Assembly (NCBI RefSeq): GCF_002262875.1 | Contig: NZ_NKYE01000002.1 | Span: 372,001 to 436,000 of the forward strand | DNA from: Amycolatopsis antarctica | GTDB taxonomy: Bacteria; Actinomycetota; Actinomycetes; Mycobacteriales; Pseudonocardiaceae | Direction of reading: 5' to 3' | Length of the DNA stretch: 64,000 nucleotides | In this document: one piece after another, positions 32,207 to 40,702 of the stretch | Position numbering within the stretch: position 1 is the first letter of the stretch | Layout: each line of letters begins with the position of its first letter | Notes under the pieces: generated by a model | Databases searched by the model: none | The model's input: only the letters and a program-made list of their open reading frames with translations | What the model was told of the DNA's origin: nothing | Made by a program: the position numbers and the translations under genes

Positions 32207-34003
32207 TCACTTGCGGTACAGGGATTCGATGTCGTCGGCGTAGTTCTTGCTGACCACGTTGCGCTTGAGCTTGAGGCTCGGGGTCATCTCGCCGCCGGCC
32301 TCGCTGAAGTCCGCGGGCAGGATGCTGAACTTCCTGATCGCCTCCGCCTGCGAGACGGCCCTGTTCGCCTCGTCGACCGCCGCCTGTACGTCCGCGCGGA
32401 GCTGCTCGTCGCCCGCGAGTTCGGCGACGGTGGCGTTCTCGGGCTTGCCGTGCTGGGACTTCCAGGTGGGGAAGAACTCCTCGTCGATGGTGACCAGCGC
32501 GCCGATGAACGGCCGCTGGTCACCGACCACCATCGCCTGGCTGATCAGCGGGTTCGCCCGGATGCTGTCCTCGAGGCCGGACGGGGCGACGTTCTTGCCA
32601 CCCGCCGTCACGATGATCTCCTTCTTCCGCCCGGTGATCCGGAGGAAACCCTCCTCGTCCAGCTCGCCCAGATCGCCGGTGTGGAACCAGCCGTCCTCCA
32701 GCGATTCGGCGGTGGCGTCGGCGTTGTTCCAGTAGGCACCGAACACGACGGCACCCTTCAGCATCACCTCGCCGTCCTCGGCGATGCGCACCGAGGTGCC
32801 CGCCACCGGCCTGCCGACGGTTCCCACCTTGAACGCGCTCTCGGTGTTGACGTTCGCGGCGGCCGAGGTCTCGGTCAGGCCGTACCCCTCGAACACCGGC
32901 ACGCCGATGCCGCGGAAGAAGTGCGCGAGCTGTTCGCCGAGCGGGGCCCCGCCGGAGACGGCCGCCTTGCAGCGGCCGCCGAGCGCCGCCCGCAGTTTCG
33001 TGTAGACCAGCTTGTCGAACAGCGCGTGCTTGACCTTCAGTCCGAGGCCCGCGCCCCCGGTGTCCTGCGCCCGGCTGTACGCCACGGCGGTGGCCTCGGC
33101 GGCGTCGAAGATCTTGCCCTTGCCCTCGGAGTGGGCCTTGAGTTTCGCGCTGTTGTAGACCTTCTCGAACACCCTCGGCACCGCGACCACGAAGGTCGGT
33201 CGGAAGGTGCCGAGGTCGGCGACCAGGTTCTTGATGTCGGGCGTGTGCCCGAGGGTGACCCTGGCGGTCAGCGCCGTCACCGAGATCGCCCTGGCCAGGA
33301 TGTGCGCCATCGGCAGGAACGCCAGCAACGAGTTGCCCGGTTCCATGAGCTGCGGGAAGGCCTCGATGTCGGCGCGGATCTCGGAGAGCAGGTTGTGGTG
33401 GGTGAGCTGGACGCCCTTGGGGCGCCCGGTGGTGCCGGAGGTGTAGACGACGGTGGCGATCTCCGCGGCCGTGACGGCACGGCGGCGGGCGTGCACCTCG
33501 TCGTCGGCGGCGTCCGCGCCGAGGGTGGTGAGTTCGCCGACCGCGGGCTTCTCGCCGTCGATCTGCCAGGCGTGCACGAGCCCGTCGAGCCTGCCGCGGA
33601 CCTCTTCGAGCTTCGCCATGTGCTCGTCGGTCTCCAGCAGCGCGACCTTCGCCTGCGAGTCGGACACGATCCAGTGCACCTGCTCGGCGGAGGACGTGTC
33701 GTAGATCGGGACGGTGACGCCGCCCGCCGCCCAGATCGCGAAGTCGAACAGGGTCCACTCGTACCGGGTCTTCGACATCAGCGCGACGCGGTCGCCCTGC
33801 TCGACGCCCGCCCGCATCAGGCCCTTGGCGACGGTGAGCACCTCGGCGGCGAAATCGCGCGCGGTCACGTCGAGCCAGGTACCGTCGACCTGCTTGCGGA
33901 AACTGACCGAATCCCCGAAGCGTTCGGCATTCGCCCACACGACGTCGGACAGGTTCTCGTCGTCGGACACAGTCCGGGTTGCTGGAGCGCTGTATTCGCG
34001 CAC
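32207..34003 (-). CDS. fadD15: Long-chain fatty-acid-CoA ligase (FadD15-like)
   Basis: 598-aa AMP-forming ligase activating fatty acids. Motifs: YTSGTTGRPKGVQLTHHN (A3/P-loop), GYGLTETSA (A5), TGDLGELDEEGFLRITGRKKEIIVTAGGKNVAP (A7-A8), and DSIRANPLISQAMVVGDQRPFIGALV. N-terminus MREYSAPATRTVSDDENLSDVV fits FadD15 (Rv2187). The start is set at GTG 34003 because GGAGG lies 5 nt upstream; the frame is open 27 nt earlier. Its promoter region holds a 14-bp palindromic operator shared with the aldehyde dehydrogenase gene far downstream. Confidence 0.93.
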   Translation of the reverse strand: MREYSAPATRTVSDDENLSDVVWANAERFGDSVSFRKQVDGTWLDVTARDFAAEVLTVAKGLMRAGVEQGDRVALMSKTRYEWTLFDFAIWAAGGVTVPIYDTSSAEQVHWIVSDSQAKVALLETDEHMAKLEEVRGRLDGLVHAWQIDGEKPAVGELTTLGADAADDEVHARRRAVTAAEIATVVYTSGTTGRPKGVQLTHHNLLSEIRADIEAFPQLMEPGNSLLAFLPMAHILARAISVTALTARVTLGHTPDIKNLVADLGTFRPTFVVAVPRVFEKVYNSAKLKAHSEGKGKIFDAAEATAVAYSRAQDTGGAGLGLKVKHALFDKLVYTKLRAALGGRCKAAVSGGAPLGEQLAHFFRGIGVPVFEGYGLTETSAAANVNTESAFKVGTVGRPVAGTSVRIAEDGEVMLKGAVVFGAYWNNADATAESLEDGWFHTGDLGELDEEGFLRITGRKKEIIVTAGGKNVAPSGLEDSIRANPLISQAMVVGDQRPFIGALVTIDEEFFPTWKSQHGKPENATVAELAGDEQLRADVQAAVDEANRAVSQAEAIRKFSILPADFSEAGGEMTPSLKLKRNVVSKNYADDIESLYRK

Positions 34004-34035
34004 GTGGACCTCCGAGTTTGCAGCAGGCACGGTTG

Positions 34036-34049
34036 TTACTCGCGGTTAA
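34036..34049. promoter_or_regulatory. Candidate TetR-type operator in the acyl-CoA ligase promoter
   Basis: TTACTCGCGGTTAA, a partial palindrome 33-46 nt before the ligase GTG. On the minus strand it immediately follows a -10-like TAGGTT. It matches at 12 of 14 bases the perfect TTAC-N6-GTAA element in the aldehyde dehydrogenase promoter at 59755-59768, in the same position relative to the -10. Confidence 0.5.
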
Positions 34050-34123
34050 CCTAACCCTTTCGCAGGCCGACTGGCCATGCCGGGTTTCCGGGAATCGATC
34101 CCTGACGTGACATTCTCCACCTC

Positions 34124-34534
34124 GTGTCCACCACAGACCAGGCAGCCGGGCAGGCAGCCACGTTAGACATCGTCGACGAGACCTTCCTCGCCGTCCCGCC
34201 CTCGACCGTCGCGGCGGTGTTCGCCGATCCGGCGGCGTGGACCCGGTACTGGCCGGACCTCGTGCTGGAGCTCTACACCGACCGCGGTGACGAAGGGCTG
34301 CGCTGGACGGTGCGTGGCACGCTCGTCGGCACCATGGAGGTGTGGCTGGAGCCCGTGCTGGACGGCACCCTGCTGCACTACTTCCTGCGCGCCTCCCCGC
34401 ACGGCGCCCCGGGGCCGCGGGCGCTGCGCCGGGAGTTCGACCACAGGGCCCGCGCGGCGAAGGCGATCGCCCTGGGACTCAAGGAGATCCTCGAGGACGG
34501 CCGCGAGCCGGGGGTCCCGCCCGCCGCTGGGTAG
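34124..34534 (+). CDS. SRPBCC (START/polyketide cyclase-like) protein
   Basis: 136-aa helix-grip protein. N-terminal DIVDETFLAVPPSTVAAVFADPAAWTRYWPDL is the usual first strand and helix of this fold, with a C-terminal helix RAAKAIALGLKEILEDG. It probably binds a hydrophobic ligand. GTG 34124 is the start, opposite the FadD15-like gene, and a metallophosphoesterase follows after 9 nt. In M. tuberculosis related proteins sit beside fadD15 (Rv2185c region). Confidence 0.8.
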   Translation: MSTTDQAAGQAATLDIVDETFLAVPPSTVAAVFADPAAWTRYWPDLVLELYTDRGDEGLRWTVRGTLVGTMEVWLEPVLDGTLLHYFLRASPHGAPGPRALRREFDHRARAAKAIALGLKEILEDGREPGVPPAAG

Positions 34535-34543
34535 GCTGGCCCG

Positions 34544-35350
34544 GTGCGGATCCACGTCGTCTCCGATGTGCACGGCAATGCCGAGGCACTGGCCAGGGCG
34601 GGCGACGGCGCCGACGCCCTCATCGTCCTCGGCGACCTGCTCGATTTCGTCGACTACCACCAGCACGGCCGCGGGATCCTCGGTGAGCTGTTCGGCGCCG
34701 AGCAGGTCGCGACCTTCGCCCGGCTGCGCCGCGAGGCCGGTCGGGACGAGACGCTGGCGTTCGCCCGTTCGCTCTGGGCTTCGCTCGACGATCCCGGCGC
34801 CGCCGTGGACGAGGCGATCCGCGGCCAGTACGCGACGCTCTTCGGCGCGATGTCGGCGCCCACCTACGCGGTTCCCGGCAACGTCGACACCCCCGCGCTC
34901 TGGCCGGAGTTCGCCGGGCCCGGAGTGCACCTGCTCGACGGTGAGGTGGCCGAGATCGGCGGGCTGCGTTTCGGGTTCGTCGGCGGCGCGCTGCTGCCGG
35001 ACGGCGCCACACCGCGCCGCGGCGCCGTCTGGCAGCCGTACCTGCGCACCCGGGAGGACTTCGACGCCTCCGTGGCCGCGTTGGGGGAACAGGCAGGCGC
35101 CGGTGGGATCGACGTGCTGTGCAGCCACATCCCGCCCGCGCTGCCGGAGCTGACCTACGACGTCGTCGCCCGGCGCCGGGAACTCGGTTCCACGGCCCTG
35201 CTGGAGCTCATCGACGAGAAGCGGCCGCGGTGGTCGCTGTTCGGGCACGTGCACCAGCCACTGGCCGCGCGGGTGCGGCGCGGGTACACCGAGTGCGGCA
35301 ACGTCGGCCACTTCAAGGAGACCGGACGGCCCTGGGTCCTGCGCTGGTGA
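34544..35350 (+). CDS. Metallophosphoesterase
   Basis: 268-aa calcineurin-like phosphoesterase. All metal motifs are visible: SDVHGNAEAL at the N-terminus, VLGDLLDFVDY (about 27-37), PGNVDTP (about 107), CSHIPPALPE (about 188) and GHVHQPLA (about 232). Substrate unknown. GTG 34544 starts immediately at the first motif (MRIHVVSDVHGN), nine nt after the SRPBCC gene. Confidence 0.92.
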   Translation: MRIHVVSDVHGNAEALARAGDGADALIVLGDLLDFVDYHQHGRGILGELFGAEQVATFARLRREAGRDETLAFARSLWASLDDPGAAVDEAIRGQYATLFGAMSAPTYAVPGNVDTPALWPEFAGPGVHLLDGEVAEIGGLRFGFVGGALLPDGATPRRGAVWQPYLRTREDFDASVAALGEQAGAGGIDVLCSHIPPALPELTYDVVARRRELGSTALLELIDEKRPRWSLFGHVHQPLAARVRRGYTECGNVGHFKETGRPWVLRW

Positions 35351-35409
35351 GCGCTTCCAGCGGCCGGTCGTCGCCACCTCCGCGCCGCGAGCGGCTACGC
35401 TCTGGCCCC

Positions 35410-35853
35410 ATGGCGGACCAGTCCACGCAATCCATCGAGGTCGATGCGGCGCCCGAGCGGATCATGGCGGTGATCGGCGACCTGCCCGCGTATCCGGAGT
35501 GGGCCAAGGGTGTCCGCGAGACCGAGGTACTGGCCAGCGACGACGAGGGCAGGGCGACCGAGGTCACCTTCACACTCGACGCCGGGCCGGTGAAGGACGT
35601 CTACACGCTGGAGTACACCTGGGCCGCGGACGGCCTGTCGGTGGACTGGCGCCTGGTGAAGGGGCAGATGCAGAAGTCCCAGAACGGGCGGTACCTGCTC
35701 GAGCCGCAAGGCTCCGGCCGCACCAAGGTCACCTACACGCTCGCCGTCGAGCTCGCCCTGCCGATGATCGGCCTGCTCCGCCGCAAGGCCGAGAAGATGA
35801 TCATGGACACGGCGTTGAAGGATCTCAAGCGCCGCGCCGAGGAACAGCGGTAG
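35410..35853 (+). CDS. SRPBCC family protein (TB16.3/Rv2185c-like)
   Basis: 147-aa helix-grip ligand-binding protein. QSIEVDAAPERIMAVIGDLPAYPEWAKGVRETEVL at the start and KAEKMIMDTALKDLKRRAEE as the terminal helix match the conserved mycobacterial 16.3-kDa protein. It is the first gene of an ordered set (SRPBCC, ArsA-like ATPase, CxxC protein) that equals Rv2185c-Rv2184c-Rv2183c. Its lipid or polyketide ligand is unknown. Confidence 0.86.
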   Translation: MADQSTQSIEVDAAPERIMAVIGDLPAYPEWAKGVRETEVLASDDEGRATEVTFTLDAGPVKDVYTLEYTWAADGLSVDWRLVKGQMQKSQNGRYLLEPQGSGRTKVTYTLAVELALPMIGLLRRKAEKMIMDTALKDLKRRAEEQR

Positions 35854-35907
35854 CGAGTGCGCTAGGTGCCTGGGCCGTGCACGGCCGCCGGGCGAGGAGG
35901 AGGGGCA

Positions 35908-37137
35908 GTGCCTCGATCGGGCGTGGCGGCCGAGGGGACGGCGGGCGTGCGCATCCTGCTGTTCACCGGCAAGGGCGGCGTCGGCAAGACGACGCTCGCG
36001 GCCGCGACGGCCGCGTCGCTCGCCGCGCGCGGGGACAAGACGCTGGTCGTCTCGACCGATCCCGCGCACTCCCTCGCGGACGCGTTCGGCCTCCCGCTCG
36101 GCGCCGAACCATCCGAAGTGGACAGTTGCCTGCACGCCGCGCAGGTCGATTCCCGGGCGCTCGTCGACAGTGTCTGGCTGGAACTGCGTGAGCAGCTCCG
36201 CTCCGCGCTGGCCGGCGCCGGCCTCGACTCGCTCGACGCGGAGGAACTCACCGTCCTGCCCGGGGTGGACGAACTCCTGGCACTGACCGAGGTGCGGCGC
36301 CTGGCCGGGAACGGTCCGTGGACGACCGTCGTCGTCGACTGCGGGCCCACCGCCGAGACCCTGCGCCTGCTCGCGCTGCCGGAGGCCATGGAACGTTACC
36401 TGGACCGGTTGTTCGGCAAGCCGTCCGCGCTCGGCCTGCTCGGCCGGTGGAACCGCACCGGCGAGGCGGTACGCAGGCTCGGCGCCCACGTGGCGTCCCT
36501 GCGCACCATGCTCACCGACCCGGCCGTCACCACCGTCCGGCTGGTGCTGACCCCGGAACGGGTGGTCGCCGCCGAGGCGCGGCGCACCCTCACCGCACTC
36601 GCGCTGCGCGGGATCGGCGTCGACGGGCTGATCGTCAACCGGCTGATGCCGGCGCCCGGGATCTGGCGGGGCGCGGCCGCGAAGTGGTTGCGCACCAGGC
36701 GATCCGGGCAGGACGCGGTGATCGCCGACCTGCTCGCCTCCGGGATCGCCGACAGCGGCATGCGGACCGTCGAGCATCGCGCCGTCGAACCCGTCGGCCT
36801 GCCGGAACTGCTGCGCATCGCCGACGAGCTGTACGGCGGTGACGATCCGCTGGAACCCAGGGGCGCCACCGTCGCGCCCCTGCTGGACGTCGCCGCGTCG
36901 GAGCGCGGGCACCGGCTGACCGTCCGGCTCGCGCTCGAACCGTCCGCCGCGATCGACCTGGCCAGGGTCGACGACGACCTCGCCGTCACCGTGGACGGTG
37001 TCCGCAGGCTGATCGCGCTGCCCGAACTGCTGCGTCCCTGCCGGATCACCGGCGCGGACGCGTCCGCCGCCGGCCTCGTCGTCCATCTCGAGGACGCCCG
37101 CCACGGGCCGGACCCCGAGGGTGAGGAACCACGGTGA
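35908..37137 (+). CDS. ArsA/GET3-family ATPase (Rv2184c-like)
   Basis: 409-aa P-loop ATPase with the deviant Walker A TGKGGVGKTTLAAATAA (about 18-34), STDPAHSLADAFG switch region, and VVVDCGPTAETLRLLALPEAMERYL as Walker B with the hydrophobic lid. The C-terminal domain is beta-rich (RLTVRLALEPSAAIDLARVDDDLAVTVDG), a chaperone-like extension seen in actinobacterial and chloroplast ArsA-type proteins. GTG 35908 is favoured by the very strong GAGGAGGAGGGG before it. Role: probably membrane protein or lipid-linked targeting; not an arsenite pump, as no arsenic genes are near. Confidence 0.88.
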   Translation: MPRSGVAAEGTAGVRILLFTGKGGVGKTTLAAATAASLAARGDKTLVVSTDPAHSLADAFGLPLGAEPSEVDSCLHAAQVDSRALVDSVWLELREQLRSALAGAGLDSLDAEELTVLPGVDELLALTEVRRLAGNGPWTTVVVDCGPTAETLRLLALPEAMERYLDRLFGKPSALGLLGRWNRTGEAVRRLGAHVASLRTMLTDPAVTTVRLVLTPERVVAAEARRTLTALALRGIGVDGLIVNRLMPAPGIWRGAAAKWLRTRRSGQDAVIADLLASGIADSGMRTVEHRAVEPVGLPELLRIADELYGGDDPLEPRGATVAPLLDVAASERGHRLTVRLALEPSAAIDLARVDDDLAVTVDGVRRLIALPELLRPCRITGADASAAGLVVHLEDARHGPDPEGEEPR

Positions 37138-37616
37138 CCGGAACGCACCACCAGGACACCGGCCGCGACGGCGCCTCCCTCGCCGACGAGATCCGGCTGC
37201 TCGTCGAACTCGTGGTGGACCGCGCCGCGCCATGGCTGGACGGCGTGATCGCCGCGGGCCACGGTGCCGAACGTGCCACCGGCGAGCAGCAGGAGCAGTC
37301 CACGCACCCGGGATCGGGCTGCGGATGGTGCCCGCTGTGTGCGCTGGTCGCCCTCGTCCGCGGGGAACGACCCGAGATCGCGGCCCGCGTGCTCGACCAG
37401 GCGGCGCAGCTCATCGCGTTGCTGCGGGCGGTACTGGCGGATCGCTGGGAGCCGGGGGAGGGCGTGCACATGCCGGGCTACCAGCCGCCCCCGCGTCCGG
37501 ACCCACCGCGGCCGTCCGCGCGGCCCGAGGACGGCCCGTCCGCGCAGGCCTCACCATCTCGCGTGCAGCACATCGCCGTGCGCGGGCGGTGGGACGAACC
37601 GGCCGGGGAGCGCTGA
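37134..37616 (+). CDS. Small CxxCxxC protein (Rv2183c-like)
   Basis: 160 aa. Helical N-terminus (LADEIRLLVELVVDRAAPWLDGVIAAGHG), then a cysteine cluster CGWCPLCALVALVRGERPEI (about 63-82) and a Pro-rich disordered tail. The GTGA overlap with the ArsA-like gene and matching gene order in M. tuberculosis suggest it works with that ATPase, for example as a metal-binding cofactor. No biochemical function known to me. Confidence 0.82.
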   Translation: MTGTHHQDTGRDGASLADEIRLLVELVVDRAAPWLDGVIAAGHGAERATGEQQEQSTHPGSGCGWCPLCALVALVRGERPEIAARVLDQAAQLIALLRAVLADRWEPGEGVHMPGYQPPPRPDPPRPSARPEDGPSAQASPSRVQHIAVRGRWDEPAGER

Positions 37617-37617
37617 C

Positions 37618-38565
37618 GTGCTCGCCGTCGGAATCGATGTCGGCGGAACCAGCCTGCGGGCAGGCGTCGTCGACGAACAGGGCTCACTGCTCGACACCAC
37701 CCGGGTCGCCACCCCGGCGGGAGAAGCCGCGTTGGAGGACGCGATCGCGAGCGCGGTGAAGGAACTGCAGAACCGGCACCGGATCGGCGCGGTCGGGCTG
37801 GCCGTGGCCGGATTCGTCACCACCGACCGGCGTTCCGTGGCGTTCTCCCCGCACCTGGCCTGGCGCGGCGCCGACGTCGCCGACCGGGTAGCGGGCAGCC
37901 TCGGGCTTCCGGTGACCCTGGAGCACGACGCGAACGCCGCCGTAGTCGGGGAACACCGCTTCGGCGCGGCCACCGGTGCCGCCGTCGCCTGCCTGGTCGC
38001 GCTCGGCACCGGCATCGGTGCGGGGCTGCTGCTCGACGGCAGGCTGTACCGGGGCGCCTACGGCGTCGCCCCCGAACTGGGCCACCTCTGCGTCGTCCCG
38101 GGCGGCAGGCCGTGCCCCTGCGGCAAGCGCGGCTGCTGGGAGCGCTACTGCAGCGGTACGGCGCTGGCGACCACCGCCGTCGAGTTGCTCTCCAGCGACT
38201 CCAGTGCGTCGACGGTCCTGGCGAGGGAGACCACCGGTGACCCCGGTTCGGTCACCGGACGGCGGGTGGCCAGGGCGGCGAGGGAGGGCGATCCGGTCGC
38301 CGAGCGGGCCGTCGCCGAACTGGCCAAATGGCTCGGCGAGGGACTGGCACTGGTGGCCGACGTCTTCGACCCGGAGGTGGTGGTGGTCGGCGGCGGTGTG
38401 TCGGAGTCGGCCCCGCTGTTCCTGGACGAGGCGCGCGAACACTACGCGGGGGCCATCACCGGTTCCAGCTACCGCACCCTGGCCCGTATCCGTACCGCGC
38501 AACTCGGCGACGAGGCCGCCATCATCGGTGTCGCCGCCCTCGCCAGGGAGAAGGTCCTGACGTGA
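37618..38565 (+). CDS. glk: ROK family glucokinase
   Basis: 315-aa sugar kinase. ATP-binding AVGIDVGGTSLRAGVVDEQG at the N-terminus, catalytic Asp in TLEHDANAAVVGEHRFGAA, ALGTGIGAGLLLDG, PELGHLCVV with the zinc-cluster CPCGKRGCWERYCSG (about 161-175), and VVVGGGVSES. These fit actinobacterial ROK glucokinase. It starts 1 nt after the CxxC gene stop, thus in the same operon, and gives the cell glucose-6-phosphate, one step before the phosphofructokinase encoded 7 kb downstream. Confidence 0.92.
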   Translation: MLAVGIDVGGTSLRAGVVDEQGSLLDTTRVATPAGEAALEDAIASAVKELQNRHRIGAVGLAVAGFVTTDRRSVAFSPHLAWRGADVADRVAGSLGLPVTLEHDANAAVVGEHRFGAATGAAVACLVALGTGIGAGLLLDGRLYRGAYGVAPELGHLCVVPGGRPCPCGKRGCWERYCSGTALATTAVELLSSDSSASTVLARETTGDPGSVTGRRVARAAREGDPVAERAVAELAKWLGEGLALVADVFDPEVVVVGGGVSESAPLFLDEAREHYAGAITGSSYRTLARIRTAQLGDEAAIIGVAALAREKVLT

Positions 38566-38586
38566 GCGCGGGGGTGGGCTGAGCGG

Positions 38587-39456
38587 ATGCTGCGCGGCGA
38601 CGGCGACGGTTTCGTCCGGTGTACCTGCGGGGCCCGCCACTGGGGTCTCTACGGCGCGGCCGGGTTGCTGCTGCACGACCCGGAGCGCGGTGTCCTGCTG
38701 CAGCACCGAGCCTGGTGGACCCACCACGGCGGCACCTGGGCGCTGCCCGGGGGTGCGGTGCACTCGTCGGAGAGCGCGTTGCGGGCCGCGCTGCGCGAGG
38801 CCGAGGAGGAGGCCGGGATCGACGCTGGCACCGTCACCGCTACCGCCGAGTCCACTGTGGACCACGGAAACTGGCGCTACACCACGGTTCTCGCCGACGC
38901 GCACGGTTCGGTCGAGGAGCGTATGCGGGGTACCGAAAGCGCCGAACTGCGCTGGGTGTTGCCCGAGGATGTCGCCGGATACCCGCTGCACCGCGATTTC
39001 GCCGCGGCCTGGCCCTCGCTGCGCGAGCAGCTCGGCAGGCGGCTGGTGCTGGTCGTGGACGCGGCCAACGTTGTCGGATCGCGGCCGGACGGCTGGTGGC
39101 GGGACCGCGCCGGGGCCTCGGCCCGGTTGCGTGACCGGCTCGCCGCGCTCGTCCGGGCCGGCGTGCACGATCCCGGTCTGCCCGCTTCGGCCGCGTGGGC
39201 GTGGTGGCCGCGCCCGGTTCTGGTCGTCGAGGGGCCCGCGCGCGGAGTGTCCCCTGCGGACGGTGTCGAGGTCGTCGCCGCGGAACGTGACGGTGACAGC
39301 GCGATCGTCGAGGTCGCCGCGGCCGCCGTCACGGCACGGCCGCGTGACCACGTCGTCGTGGTGACCGCCGACCGGGAACTGCGCGCCAGGGTCACCGCGG
39401 CCGGCGCGGGCGTCCTCGGCCCGGGCTCACTGCTGCGACTGCTCGACGAGGCCTGA
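38587..39456 (+). CDS. NUDIX hydrolase fused to a YacP-like NYN nuclease domain
   Basis: 289 aa. Residues about 1-150 form a NUDIX domain with a CxC cluster at the N-terminus (VRCTCGARHWG) and the Nudix box GGAVHSSESALRAALREAEEEAGI. Residues about 155-285 form a NYN/PIN-like fold as in YacP: LVLVVDAANVVGSRPDGWWRDR, a central RPVLVVEG strand, then DGDSAIVEVAAAAV and HVVVVTADRELRARV. Acidic residues of both active sites are retained. Combining mononucleotide or cap-type hydrolysis with RNA cleavage suggests RNA turnover or repair. It follows glk by 21 nt. Confidence 0.85.
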   Translation: MLRGDGDGFVRCTCGARHWGLYGAAGLLLHDPERGVLLQHRAWWTHHGGTWALPGGAVHSSESALRAALREAEEEAGIDAGTVTATAESTVDHGNWRYTTVLADAHGSVEERMRGTESAELRWVLPEDVAGYPLHRDFAAAWPSLREQLGRRLVLVVDAANVVGSRPDGWWRDRAGASARLRDRLAALVRAGVHDPGLPASAAWAWWPRPVLVVEGPARGVSPADGVEVVAAERDGDSAIVEVAAAAVTARPRDHVVVVTADRELRARVTAAGAGVLGPGSLLRLLDEA

Positions 39457-39464
39457 CCCGGTCA

Positions 39465-39488
39465 CCCGGGAACGGTTCCGCTCCCGGG
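39465..39488. terminator. Hairpin between the convergent NUDIX-NYN and ligase genes
   Basis: CCCGGGA (39465-39471) pairs with TCCCGGG (39482-39488), a 7-bp stem and 10-nt loop 8 nt after the NUDIX-NYN stop. Confidence 0.5.
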
Positions 39489-39524
39489 CCACCGAAGCGG
39501 GCGAATCCGGGGCGCGCACCCCGG

Positions 39525-40664
39525 CTACTCCCGGGCGATGCCGTTGCGCATCTCGGCGATCAGTGAGTGCAGTACGGCCTTCAGGCTGCCGTTGTGTTCA
39601 CGGGCGACCGCGCGCTGACGCTGATAGCTGGCACCGAGTTCGATGATCGTCTCCACGCCGCGCAGCTCGCTGACGCAGTCGAGCTGTTTCGCCACGGGTT
39701 CGAGCCGCTCCAGCACGTCGGCGAGATCGTCGGTGACCAGTCGCTCGTGCCCGGCCGCGTCGAGGATGATGATGGCGTCCATCCCGTACCGCGCCGCCCG
39801 CCACTTGTTCTCCTGGACGTGCCACGGCGGAAGCACCGGCAGCGACTCGCCGCGATCGAGGCGCGCGGAGAAGTCGTCCACCAGGCACTGGGTGAACGCG
39901 GCGATCGTGGTGACCTCCTCCAGCGTGGGCAGCCCGTCGCAGACGCGCATCTCGATGGTGCCGAAGTGCGGGGCGGGCCGGATGTCCCAGCGGATCTCGG
40001 AGAAGTGGTCGATCACGCCGGTGACGAACATGTCGTCGACGTAGCTCTCCAGTTCGGACCACTCGCGGAACTGGAACGGCAGCCCGGCGGTGGGGAGCTG
40101 CTGGAACATCAGCGCCCGGTTGGAGGCGTAGCCGGTGTCCTCGGCACCCCAGTACGGCGAGGAGGCGGACAGCGCCTGCAGGTGCGGGGCGTAGTTCAGC
40201 AGCGCGTCGAGCACCGGCAGCACCTTGTCCCGGTGATCGAGCCCGACGTGGATGTGCACGCCGTAGATCAACATCTGCCTGCCCCACCACTGGGTGCGGT
40301 CGATCAGCTTGGCGTAGCGCTCCTTGTCGGTGACCTTCTGCTGGTACCAGGTCGAGTACGGGTGTGTTCCCGCGCAGAACAGCTCGACACCCAGCGGGTC
40401 GGTGATGGTGCGCAACTCGTCCAGCGAGCCGGCCAGGTCCTCGCCGAGTTCGCCGATGGTGTCGCACACCCCGGTGACCAGTTCCACGGTGTTCAGCAGT
40501 AGTTCCTGCCGGATCTTCGGATGCTCCGGTTCGCCGTCCGGCCGGACGGCCGTCAGGATCCGCTCGGCCACCGACGTCAGCTCACCGCTGCGCCGGTCGA
40601 CCAGTGCGATCTCCCATTCGGCGCCGACCGTGGACCGTCTGGACGGCGTGAAATCGATGCGCAT
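39525..40664 (-). CDS. ybdK: Glutamate--cysteine ligase family 2 (YbdK-like carboxylate-amine ligase)
   Basis: 379 aa. Starts STVGAEWEIALVDRRSGEL, with RQELLLNTVELVTGVCDTIGE, the active-site INGVHIHVGLDH-type segment (YGVHIHVGLDHRDKVLPVLDALLNYAPHLQAL, quoted in parts), and RPAPHFGTIEMRVCDGLPTL. This is the YbdK/EgtA-like type 2 gamma-glutamyl ligase fold. Actinomycetes make mycothiol rather than glutathione, so physiological substrate is uncertain. Last gene of a minus-strand operon with the membrane protein and esterase. Confidence 0.9.
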   Translation of the reverse strand: MRIDFTPSRRSTVGAEWEIALVDRRSGELTSVAERILTAVRPDGEPEHPKIRQELLLNTVELVTGVCDTIGELGEDLAGSLDELRTITDPLGVELFCAGTHPYSTWYQQKVTDKERYAKLIDRTQWWGRQMLIYGVHIHVGLDHRDKVLPVLDALLNYAPHLQALSASSPYWGAEDTGYASNRALMFQQLPTAGLPFQFREWSELESYVDDMFVTGVIDHFSEIRWDIRPAPHFGTIEMRVCDGLPTLEEVTTIAAFTQCLVDDFSARLDRGESLPVLPPWHVQENKWRAARYGMDAIIILDAAGHERLVTDDLADVLERLEPVAKQLDCVSELRGVETIIELGASYQRQRAVAREHNGSLKAVLHSLIAEMRNGIARE

Positions 40665-40702
40665 CGCGCCCTGTTCCCCTCGTGTGTCGCGTAGGGCTGT
40701 GC

